Shown here piece after piece: positions 36,847-44,816 of a stretch of DNA of 64,000 nt. The translations under genes and the position numbers were made by a program. Position 1 is the stretch's first letter; each line of letters starts with the position of its first letter. Source of the DNA: Nostoc sp. NMS8 (GTDB taxonomy: Bacteria > Cyanobacteriota > Cyanobacteriia > Cyanobacteriales > Nostocaceae); contig NZ_JABXKK010000090.1 in the NCBI RefSeq assembly GCF_017115045.1, forward strand, positions 181,534 to 245,533, written 5' to 3'. The notes beneath the pieces are model-generated. The model searched no databases, had not been told where the DNA came from, and saw only the letters and a list, made by a program, of their open reading frames with translations.

Positions 36847-39183
36847 ATGGGTAAGTTAGTGGTAATGAAATTCGGAGAGGGTAGTTTTGAGCAGGGATTT
36901 GCTGTTACTCTCCAAATTGGTGAAGAACACGAGCGTGCTGCAACAGAAATTACAGGGAAGCTACCTTCATTTCCTGAAATGCCGCTCTATTATAGTCATT
37001 GGCAGTCTAGTTATCGGCAAATAGGCAATCGTTATCGCCTCCATGCTGACAAAATGCAGGTAACTAATGTATCGATGATTCAAGACTGCGAAAACACTTC
37101 TCATATTTTGCGGGCACGCTTTAATACCTGGCTGCGGGTGGAAGAATTTCGACCTTTGAGAGAAAAATGGTTAGAAAGATTGTCGTCTACGGACGAAATA
37201 CGGGTAATTTTGCAAACAGAAAATAGCCAATTACAGCTATTACCCTGGCATCTGTGGGACTTGTTAGAACGCTACCCCAAGGCTGAAATTGCCCTTTCTT
37301 CACCATCTTACGATCGCATTCACAAGCCACGCACTCCCAATCAATCAGTCAACATTTTGGCAATTGTGGGCAACAGTAAGGGGATTGACACCCAAGCCGA
37401 TCAAGCTTTACTGCAACAGTGTAGTAATGCAGAGGTCAGTTTTCTGGTAGAACCACCGCGTAAAGAATTGACTGACCATCTCTGGGGAAAAAACTGGGAT
37501 ATTCTCTTCTTTGCCGGACACAGTTCTAGTAATAAAAATGGAGAAAGCGGACGAATTTACCTGAATAAAACTGATAGTCTGACCATTGGCGAGTTAAAGT
37601 ATGCTCTCAAGAAAGCCATTGAAAACGGCTTGCAATTAGCTATATTCAACTCTTGTGATGGATTGGGTTTAGCACGAGAATTGGCTGATTTGCAAATTCC
37701 TCAAATAATCGTCATGCGCGAACCTGTACCAGACCAGGTTGCCAAGGAGTTTTTAAAGTATTTTCTCCAAGGCTTTGCAGGTGGTGAGTCTTTATATCAA
37801 GCGGTACGCCAAGCACGAGAACGCTTGCAAGGACTTGAAGATCGATTTCCTTGTGCAACTTGGCTACCAGTGATTTGCCAAAATCCAGCCCAGATGCCAC
37901 CTACTTGGGATCAATTAAGGTCTGTAAAAACTGAAGAAGATAAACCAAATTTACCTTTGCCTACCAAACGCAGATTTCGGACAATTTTGTTACCCAGTTT
38001 GGCAATTACAGTCTTGGTTTGTGTGGTGAGATGGCTGGGATTTTTAGAAAATCAAGAGATTCAAGCCTTTGACTTAATGATGCGATCGCGCCCTGCCGAA
38101 GGTATCGATTCCCGATTGTTGATAATCACAATTGACGATGACGATTTGGCAATTCAAAGACAAAATAACGAATATTTGATCGGAGCATCGATTTCCGAAA
38201 AATCTCTCAATAAACTCCTGGCAAAACTGAATCAATACCAACCCCGTGCGATCGGCTTAGATATCTACCGTGATTTTTCTGCCAAAGAACCAGATTTAAT
38301 TACTCGTCTCCAACAAACTCAAAACTTGATTGGTGTATGCAAGGGGAGTGATAGTACAGGAAATATCAAAGGCATTAAGCCACCCCCAGAAATCCCCCCA
38401 GGAAATTTGGGATTCAGTGACTTTATTCACGATCGCGATGGCGTGATTCGTCGGCAACTTCTGTTTATGAATCAAGAGACAACGTCTTTGTGTTCTGCTC
38501 CTTATGCCTTCAGTTTACAACTAGCCTCCCTCTATCTGCGCCCTTTAGGAATTCCAACGAAGTTCACCCCAAAAGGGAATTTGCAGCTGGATAAAACTAT
38601 TTTTCCGAATCTGAAGCCTCATACTGGCGGCTATCAAAATATTGATGCTAATGGTGGTCAAATCTTACTCAACTATCGTTCATCAAAAGAGATAGCCGAA
38701 CAGGTGAAGCTAACGCAATTTTTATCTAGTCCAATTAACCCCAGCGCCATTAAAGACCGAATTGTTCTCATTGGTGTGGTGGCAAAGGGAGATTCTCCAG
38801 ATACCTGGCCAACACCCTATGGCGTTCCTTTAGATGAGCAAATGCCAGGAGTATTAGTACAAGCTCACATGGTCAGCCAGATCCTCAGTGCAGTCCAGGA
38901 TGGGCGGCCGTTATTGCGGGCTTGGTCATTTTGGGTTGAGGTGGCCTGGATTTGGGGCTGGTCTTTAGTAGGGGGAGTCTTAGCTTGGCGCAGGTTTTCG
39001 TTACCCTGGTTGGCGTTGGCAGTTGGTGTTACTTCTAGCGTTTTGTATGTAGTTTGCTTTGGTCTGTTAATTTCGGGTGCTTGGGTACCGTTTGTCCCGT
39101 CAGCTTTATCGCTGGTAGCGATGGGGGGATTGATGTCAATTTATAATTCAAAAACAGACCGGCAAGGGAGTGGGGGAGAATAA
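36847..39183 (+). CDS. CHAT-CHASE2 membrane protein (sensor/protease fusion)
   Basis: 778 residues from ATG at 36847, preceded by GGGAGGT ten bases upstream. An N-terminal domain (1-140) leads to a CHAT domain (about 150-350) with His225 in FFAGHSSS and Cys270 in IFNSCDG, so the dyad is present. A membrane helix at about 378-398 precedes a CHASE2 sensory domain (about 400-680; ITIDDDDLAIQ, RAIGLDIYRDF, IVLIGVVAKGDSPDTWPTPYG), and three C-terminal helices close it. Topology suggests a cytoplasmic CHAT and an extracytoplasmic CHASE2. Normally CHASE2 is coupled to kinases or cyclases; here to a protease-like domain. Confidence 0.88.
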   Translation: MGKLVVMKFGEGSFEQGFAVTLQIGEEHERAATEITGKLPSFPEMPLYYSHWQSSYRQIGNRYRLHADKMQVTNVSMIQDCENTSHILRARFNTWLRVEEFRPLREKWLERLSSTDEIRVILQTENSQLQLLPWHLWDLLERYPKAEIALSSPSYDRIHKPRTPNQSVNILAIVGNSKGIDTQADQALLQQCSNAEVSFLVEPPRKELTDHLWGKNWDILFFAGHSSSNKNGESGRIYLNKTDSLTIGELKYALKKAIENGLQLAIFNSCDGLGLARELADLQIPQIIVMREPVPDQVAKEFLKYFLQGFAGGESLYQAVRQARERLQGLEDRFPCATWLPVICQNPAQMPPTWDQLRSVKTEEDKPNLPLPTKRRFRTILLPSLAITVLVCVVRWLGFLENQEIQAFDLMMRSRPAEGIDSRLLIITIDDDDLAIQRQNNEYLIGASISEKSLNKLLAKLNQYQPRAIGLDIYRDFSAKEPDLITRLQQTQNLIGVCKGSDSTGNIKGIKPPPEIPPGNLGFSDFIHDRDGVIRRQLLFMNQETTSLCSAPYAFSLQLASLYLRPLGIPTKFTPKGNLQLDKTIFPNLKPHTGGYQNIDANGGQILLNYRSSKEIAEQVKLTQFLSSPINPSAIKDRIVLIGVVAKGDSPDTWPTPYGVPLDEQMPGVLVQAHMVSQILSAVQDGRPLLRAWSFWVEVAWIWGWSLVGGVLAWRRFSLPWLALAVGVTSSVLYVVCFGLLISGAWVPFVPSALSLVAMGGLMSIYNSKTDRQGSGGE

Positions 39184-39228
39184 GTAATACCCAATTTAAA
39201 ATCTAAAATCGTATAAGGCAAGGTTTTT

Positions 39229-40056
39229 ATGAATTCAAATTCACAACCAATAAAACTGTTTTTAGTATTAGCATTTAGCTGTACAAATTTATTAGTTAAC
39301 CTAACTTCAGTACTAGCGAAACCAACTCTTGATTCTTCACGTAGCGATGGCTCTCAGACTAAAACAACCCTGGCTCAAGTTGCCAGCTTTAATCAACCTC
39401 CAATTCCACCTGGCCCTGCTCCTGGCGGTCGGGTTCGTGGTGGAGCGAAACGCGGGGGGCCTGGATGTAAAATTACCAAACTTGACCTGACTGCTTTGGT
39501 ACCTTTTACTCAGGAAGCTAACTCAGTAGTTAATGTCTGGGGACAAACAACAGTAGAACACCCAAGTTGGTTTTTCTATGTGCCCTATACCAAAGATTTG
39601 CCTTATACAGTTGAATTTGTAGTGCAAGAAGATCCTGACTCTAAGGACTCTAAGGAGATTTACCGAAAAGCGATCGCTCTACCAGATAAACCAGGAGTCA
39701 TCCGCGTTTCTTTGCCTACGAATACTCCGGCTTTAGCTGTAGACAAACAATACCGCTGGTTTTTCACCATTAACTGTGACAAAGAGAAGAATTCGCCCCC
39801 GACTTACGTTGAAGGGGTAATAAAACGAGTGAACCTGAGTGCAGAAACAGTCAAAGAACTAGAAACCACAGAACCTCTAAAGCGCTATGCAATCTATGCC
39901 CAAAAAGGAATATGGTACGACGCACTGACGACGCTGGCTGAACTGCGTCAAAAAAATCCTCAAGATGCGGCACTGCAAGCAGAGTGGCGAAATTTACTAG
40001 GCAGCATCCGCTTAGATGATGTTGGAGCAGAATCCATTCTTCCAGTAACACCTTAA
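39229..40056 (+). CDS. Exported DUF928 family protein
   Basis: 275 residues. Signal peptide 1-30 (IKLFLVLAFSCTNLLVNLTSVLA). After a Gly/Pro-rich spacer (PPGPAPGGRVRGGAKRGGPG) comes the DUF928 beta-rich domain (LTALVPFTQEANSVVNVWGQTTVEHPSWFFYVPY..YRWFFTINC) and a helical tail (YDALTTLAELRQKNPQD) resembling a TPR helix pair. DUF928 is a cyanobacterial family of unknown role usually found in CHAT clusters. It begins 45 bp after the CHAT-CHASE2 gene and is the last gene of the cluster, before a perfect terminator-like hairpin. Confidence 0.87.
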   Translation: MNSNSQPIKLFLVLAFSCTNLLVNLTSVLAKPTLDSSRSDGSQTKTTLAQVASFNQPPIPPGPAPGGRVRGGAKRGGPGCKITKLDLTALVPFTQEANSVVNVWGQTTVEHPSWFFYVPYTKDLPYTVEFVVQEDPDSKDSKEIYRKAIALPDKPGVIRVSLPTNTPALAVDKQYRWFFTINCDKEKNSPPTYVEGVIKRVNLSAETVKELETTEPLKRYAIYAQKGIWYDALTTLAELRQKNPQDAALQAEWRNLLGSIRLDDVGAESILPVTP

Positions 40057-40101
40057 AATCGGAAAAAATTTTCAGTTAAAAATTATTTGTCAAAATGTTG
40101 A

Positions 40102-40132
40102 TGTAGGGACGTTGCATTGCAACGTCCCTACA
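40102..40132. terminator. Perfect 15-bp-arm hairpin ending the CHAT cluster
   Basis: TGTAGGGACGTTGCA, one T, then TGCAACGTCCCTACA. It lies between the convergent DUF928 (stop 40056) and peptidase (stop 40143) genes, so it fits a bidirectional terminator. The sequence also belongs to a repeat type common in Nostoc genomes. Confidence 0.65.
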
Positions 40133-40142
40133 GAGGTGTTGT

Positions 40143-42251
40143 TTAGTTTGCAGCCGCACTCACTAAACCATTGTGCCTCAGCAAAGCGATCGTACTTGGT
40201 TCACGACCCCGGAAAGTTTTAAACACTTCCATTGGATGCTTGCTACCACCAAGGGCCAGCACCGTATCTCGATAACGTACACCTGTCGCTTTTACAGCTT
40301 CCTCATCTTCTAGCCCAGCTTCTTCAAAAGCGGCAAAAGCGTCAGCGCTCAGTACCTCAGCCCACTTATAACTGTAGTAGCCGGCTGCATAGCCACCCTC
40401 AAAAATATGCCCAAAAGCACATAACATTGAATCTTCTGGAAGTGGTGGTAAAATGGTAGTAGTTTTAGCTATGCGCTGACGCACATCTGCCGGAGTTTCA
40501 TTGCTACCAGAACGATAACGGTAATGTAATTCTAAATCAATACTACTAAAGTGAATTTGCCGTAACGTAGCAGTACCAGTCATATAATTACGCGCCGCTA
40601 GCAGCTTTTGATAATAATGTTCCGGTAGAGCTTCTCCAGTTTCGTAATGTTTAGCCATGCCAAACAAAGTAGGTCGCTCATAACACCAGTTTTCCATAAA
40701 CTGACTAGGTAGTTCCACTGCATCCCATTCCACATTATTGATGCCTGCGGCTCCAACATAATCAACCTTGGTGAGCATGTGCTGCAATCCATGACCAAAC
40801 TCGTGGAACAAAGTTTCTACTTCATAAAAAGTCATCAAACTCGGCTTGCCATCTACTGGAGGAGTTTGGTTACATATCAAATAAGTCACAGGCAACCGAA
40901 CGCTAGATGCACCATTTTCAGTGATTTTGGCACGATTGATGCACACATCCATCCAAGCACCACCACGCTTTTCTGCTGGACGGCTGTAGGGGTCTAGATA
41001 GAAGTAGGCTATGGGAGAACCATTTTCATCAGCTATTTGGAAATAACGGACATCCTCATGCCACACTGGAGCTTGACCATCGGCTGGGGTTACAGTCACG
41101 CCAAACAAGCGCTTGACAAGTCCAAACAAGCCATCTAGCACTTGAGGAAGGGGAAAGTAGGGACGCAATTCTTCAGCAGTAAAAGCAAATTTTGCTTCTC
41201 GTTGACGTTCTGCCCAAAAGCTGATATCCCAGTGTTTTAAATCTTGATATTCTTCTCCATAAGATGCAGCAAAAGCTTGGAGTTCTTTTAAATCTTTGAC
41301 AGCAGCATCATAACTAGCCTGACGTAGTTCTTCTAATAGTGCTTCCACTGCTTCAACATTAGGAGCCATTTTACTGGCAAGGCTCAACTGGGCAAAACTC
41401 TTAAAGCCAAGTAAATCTGCGAGTTCTTGCCGTAACTCCAAAATACGCACAATTAACGGATTATTATCTAAATCGCCATTAGAAGCGCGGGTGATATGAG
41501 CTTTGTAGAGCTTTTCACGCAAATCTCGACGGGTGCTGTGCTGCATGAAAGGGCCGAAACTGGGGAAGTCTAAAGTAATGCGCCAGGGGCCATTTTCTGG
41601 TGTGGCCTTTTCTTCTCCAGCTGCACGAGCAACTTGGGCGGCTAAACTAACTAAACTTGGTGGTAAACCGTCAATTTCCGCTTTTGTAGTCAGGGTTAAG
41701 CTAAAGGCTTTTGTGGCATCAAGTACATGGTTAGAGAATTTGGTCGAAAGTTCTGCCAACTCCATCTGAATGGCGTTGAAACGCTCTCTTGCTTCTCCTT
41801 GTAAGCCAACACCAGAAAGCTCTGCGTCTCGAATGGCAGCTTCAACAATCCGCTGTTGGGCTAATTCTAAAGTTGCCCAACTATCACTGCTACGGAGTGC
41901 TTTAAAAGCATTGTAGATGGGTTGGCTTTGACCGAGCTTGTTGATAAATTGTACGACTAGTGGCTGTACGATTTCATGGGCTTCGCGCAGTTCCGGGCTA
42001 TTTTTAACACCCATTAAATGATTTACCACCCCCCAACTCCAGGTAAGCCGTTCTGTCAGCTTTTCTAAGGGTTCTACTAAACCACTCCAAGTCGGCTGTA
42101 CATTCGCTTCTAAGGTGGCAAGGTGCTGATCAAGTTCTGCCAACAACTGATTGAAGGCTGGTACTACTCGTTCTGGTTTAATCTCTGCAAAGGGAGGTAA
42201 ACCATTGCCTTGGAGTAAGGGATTATGGGAAATAATGGTACTTGCACTCAT
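40143..42251 (-). CDS. M3 family metallopeptidase (oligopeptidase A-like)
   Basis: 702 residues, usual size for the M3A family. The zinc site HEFGH lies at residues 483-487, within ETLFHEFGHGLQHML; a downstream Glu completes the zinc ligands. It is a cytoplasmic oligopeptidase degrading short peptides, including cleaved signal peptides. ATG at 42251. No signal peptide; the N-terminal helical lid region is complete. It stands alone, converging with the CHAT cluster. Confidence 0.95.
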   Translation of the reverse strand: MSASTIISHNPLLQGNGLPPFAEIKPERVVPAFNQLLAELDQHLATLEANVQPTWSGLVEPLEKLTERLTWSWGVVNHLMGVKNSPELREAHEIVQPLVVQFINKLGQSQPIYNAFKALRSSDSWATLELAQQRIVEAAIRDAELSGVGLQGEARERFNAIQMELAELSTKFSNHVLDATKAFSLTLTTKAEIDGLPPSLVSLAAQVARAAGEEKATPENGPWRITLDFPSFGPFMQHSTRRDLREKLYKAHITRASNGDLDNNPLIVRILELRQELADLLGFKSFAQLSLASKMAPNVEAVEALLEELRQASYDAAVKDLKELQAFAASYGEEYQDLKHWDISFWAERQREAKFAFTAEELRPYFPLPQVLDGLFGLVKRLFGVTVTPADGQAPVWHEDVRYFQIADENGSPIAYFYLDPYSRPAEKRGGAWMDVCINRAKITENGASSVRLPVTYLICNQTPPVDGKPSLMTFYEVETLFHEFGHGLQHMLTKVDYVGAAGINNVEWDAVELPSQFMENWCYERPTLFGMAKHYETGEALPEHYYQKLLAARNYMTGTATLRQIHFSSIDLELHYRYRSGSNETPADVRQRIAKTTTILPPLPEDSMLCAFGHIFEGGYAAGYYSYKWAEVLSADAFAAFEEAGLEDEEAVKATGVRYRDTVLALGGSKHPMEVFKTFRGREPSTIALLRHNGLVSAAAN

Positions 42252-42789
42252 GATTTTGTGTGAACTGCGAAGGAATAAAAATCAACAATGATTTTTATTT
42301 ATATATCTTCTAATGTAACGATCGCTGTGCTATTTATTATTGCTATTCTGGTAAAAAAGCAAAAAAAGCGAGAATTACTCACACAAAGTATTCCAATACA
42401 ACTATTTTGTGTTGATTATGAAGTATCTAGCATACATTTTTGGCGGATGCTTCGCACCATCGTAGAGTGCATTTACCTAACTTAACCTGACTAAAGGCGA
42501 TGCTATGGCGGGCTACGCCTACGCAAAAAGATATCATAATGTACTATGTCAAACAGGTAGCTCATCCGCGAGCATGGGCGTTATCCTGAAGGCGTAGTTT
42601 CAGCCCAGCAATTAGACGCTTTCAAGGCGTGAGAGTAGTTCAATTAACTGAGTGCGATCGAGCGTCCTTGCCAAACAGAGAAGGGAAGTTCTATATTGTT
42701 CCACATTTATGATATTATTTGGCAACTCATCTTTTTACTCGTAAAATCGAAGACAAGATCAAGGTCAGTAGAAAAGAGTCCCTAAATTA
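42252..42789. other. 538-bp spacer with interspersed repeats
   Basis: No convincing gene; a 65-codon open frame at 42288-42485 overlaps the M3 peptidase promoter region and has no recognisable family. A GGCGGGCTACGCCTACGCA palindromic-family fragment (about 42507-42525) is related to sequences at 52.2 kb and 54.4 kb. Confidence 0.45.
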
Positions 42790-43746
42790 ATGAGTACGTT
42801 AATCAGTCAGGGTGGAAGAGCTATCACTAAATTTCACGTGGTAGACCGGATCAACGATATCGCTTGGCAAGCTCACCAAGGTAGCGTTGCTGCGATTATT
42901 CAGCTATTGAACGAAAAGCTAGCCAAGTCTGGTGTCAGAACTAGAGCCATGTTTTCTGATGGTGTCTTACAACTTCTGTGCGAGGCGGCTAGGGTAGAGC
43001 AACTTGAGCAATCTCCCCTCGTAGAACAAATTCACCAAATTCTTGAGTCCATCGCCCCGCGTCACATTCGTCGGGTTAGTATCAACAGTCGGATTGTTCG
43101 GGAACAACAATTACTGTGGTTAAAGGAAATAGATAGCGATCGCGAAAACCAATTACTTTGGTCACAGGAAATTACACTAATTCAACCTAATATTATAAAG
43201 CAATTAATTAAAGATTTCACAGAAGCTCAAGCTGAACTAGGAAAACCAAATTATCCTAAAACTCAAGTCTCTCGTCCTTTAGTACTCATTAACAAAGAAA
43301 AATACAAAAATAAACCTAACACAAAGATATTAGCTGCGGCTGGTTTATGCTCACTGTTGTTGCTCAGTTGGATTGTTTATGCCCATCTAGGTAATAAACT
43401 GAAAAACCTCATACAATTAGAAACTTCCAAATCTTTAACTACAGAAAATACTAATAAGACGAAAGTCCAAACACCATCTCTTGTTCCTAACAATAGCCTT
43501 TCAGAACAACCTGACGATCCATTTACAACATCTGTGCGAATTGCAAATCTTGCTTCTGCATCTGGGAAAACAGCTACAACCTCAACTCAGTGGTTAGAGA
43601 TAGCTGCTAAGTGGCAACGGGCTTCTGATTTAATGAGTACTGTGCCACAAAACCACACCCGCTATCAAGAAGCTAAGATTCGTACTCAACTATATAAGAA
43701 ATATAGTGAGGCGGCGCAGAAAGAAGCCCATAAGAGTAAATCTTAG
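42790..43746 (+). CDS. Single-pass membrane protein, unknown
   Basis: 318 residues. The N-terminal about 130 residues form a soluble alpha/beta region (GSVAAIIQLLNEKLAKSGVRTRAMFSDG..LQLLCEA..VEQIHQILESIAPRHIRRVSINSRIVREQQLLWLKEI). One membrane helix lies at about 180-200, followed by a Ser/Thr/Asn-rich linker and a C-terminal helical segment (WLEIAAKWQRASDLM..TRYQEAKIRTQLYKKYSEAAQ). The layout resembles other cyanobacterial proteins with a conserved N-terminal domain of unknown function. I do not recognise a named family. Confidence 0.7.
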   Translation: MSTLISQGGRAITKFHVVDRINDIAWQAHQGSVAAIIQLLNEKLAKSGVRTRAMFSDGVLQLLCEAARVEQLEQSPLVEQIHQILESIAPRHIRRVSINSRIVREQQLLWLKEIDSDRENQLLWSQEITLIQPNIIKQLIKDFTEAQAELGKPNYPKTQVSRPLVLINKEKYKNKPNTKILAAAGLCSLLLLSWIVYAHLGNKLKNLIQLETSKSLTTENTNKTKVQTPSLVPNNSLSEQPDDPFTTSVRIANLASASGKTATTSTQWLEIAAKWQRASDLMSTVPQNHTRYQEAKIRTQLYKKYSEAAQKEAHKSKS

Positions 43747-44209
43747 TACAGTTTTGTATGAAATCGTAGCGTTTTAAAACGCACTAAGTAGCAAAATCAG
43801 TCCAAAATAGACACAAAGTTTTAATAAATTTAATTCGCTACGAATTAGTTACAGCAAATTGCAATCAAACGTGCCACAAATAAAAGCAATACTGGGCTTT
43901 GTTTTATGATTTATTTTTGTGGCGGGTTTGATCGAAAACTGCTGTAAATGCTGTACTTAGTTTTGTAACTCGACTTCCAACTAAGGGTATGGAAAAGTTT
44001 CTCTTAAATATAGCAACCGCCAAGACGGTTAGGACAAACAGTATAATCTACGAAAATTGAGGTGAACATTCTGAACAAGCTTCGTTTCCGTATAATAGAT
44101 AGTTAGGGTTCACCGCCTGAATGCACAAACATAGAGAAGTTTTGCTTCGATTCGTACCCTAGACATAATGGAATAGATTATATGCCCCAGAATTCCTAGA
44201 GGTGTCAGT
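43747..44209. other. 463-bp spacer with one palindromic element
   Basis: No gene seen. The element at 43849-43947 is described separately. The remainder is AT-rich and leads into the cupin gene, whose ATG has TAGAGGTG (44196-44203) as a likely ribosome site. Confidence 0.45.
43849..43947. repeat. 99-bp element with long imperfect inverted ends
   Basis: TTACAGCA (43849-43856) and TGCTGTAA (43940-43947) form the tips. The inner arms ATCAAACGTGCCACAAATAAA and TTTATTTTTGTGGCGGGTTTGAT continue the pairing with a few mismatches, giving arms of about 38 bases. No direct repeat was seen at its borders. It is a likely MITE-type or folded repeat. Confidence 0.6.
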
Positions 44210-44671
44210 ATGACTGTTATCACTCCTGATCGTCTCGTCGTAGAAGAAAGCCCTTCTCACACCGCGCACGAGCCAAATCGCACACTCTGGATCAGCGAAG
44301 CAGGAGGGCTTACCCAGTTTGGCGCGTTCATCGAAGTTCTGCAACCTGGCTCTCGTTCATCGATCAAGCATTGGCATAGTGCTGAGGATGAAATGGTCTA
44401 TGTCCTCGAAGGCGAGATCACGCTCATTGAAGGAGACACAAAGACTGTACTACGTCCTGGCGACGCTGCAACTTTTCAAGCAGGAGTGGCGGTAGGTCAC
44501 TTCCTTGAGAATCGCAGCGCCAAAGCAACGCGATGCCTAGTAGTCGGCAACCGAGCGGCAGTAGACACAATCACGTATCCTGACCTTGATCGGGTATGTC
44601 ACCGCGATCGATCGCTGCCAGACGACATCTGGACTAACAGTCTGGGAGAACCTGCTCCGAGTCCCTACTAG
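44210..44671 (+). CDS. Cupin-domain protein
   Basis: 153 residues. A single cupin_2 barrel: motif 1 PGSRSSIKHWHSAEDEMVYVLEGE, with two His and a Glu available for a metal, and motif 2 PGDAATFQAGVAVGHFLENRSA, with one His. The C-terminal tail DLDRVCHRDRS..WTNSLGEPAP resembles cupins of proteobacteria. Codon use is richer in G/C than in adjacent genes, so transfer is possible. The function cannot be assigned; cupins of this type range from small sensors to isomerases and dioxygenases. Confidence 0.82.
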   Translation: MTVITPDRLVVEESPSHTAHEPNRTLWISEAGGLTQFGAFIEVLQPGSRSSIKHWHSAEDEMVYVLEGEITLIEGDTKTVLRPGDAATFQAGVAVGHFLENRSAKATRCLVVGNRAAVDTITYPDLDRVCHRDRSLPDDIWTNSLGEPAPSPY

Positions 44672-44676
44672 TAGTA

Positions 44677-44694
44677 CGCCAAGGCAACTTGGCG
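44677..44694 (+). terminator. Hairpin after the cupin gene
   Basis: CGCCAAG, loop GCAA, CTTGGCG, starting 6 bp after the cupin stop; T-rich DNA (GTTTTTTATCCC) follows 17 bp later. A probable terminator. Confidence 0.55.
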
Positions 44695-44816
44695 GGGTAA
44701 AGGGACTCATGTTTTTTATCCCTTACCCTTTTCCTTATTGTGAATAAAGTCGATTGAATCAATCGGATTCATTCTGTGGTAAATCTAAAATTTAAAATCT
44801 AAAAGGTGTATATCCC

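Noticed and set aside
42288..42485. 65-codon frame beside the M3 peptidase start
   Set aside because: It begins with a hydrophobic run but lies in the promoter region of the divergent gene, has no ribosome site that I can see and no known relatives.
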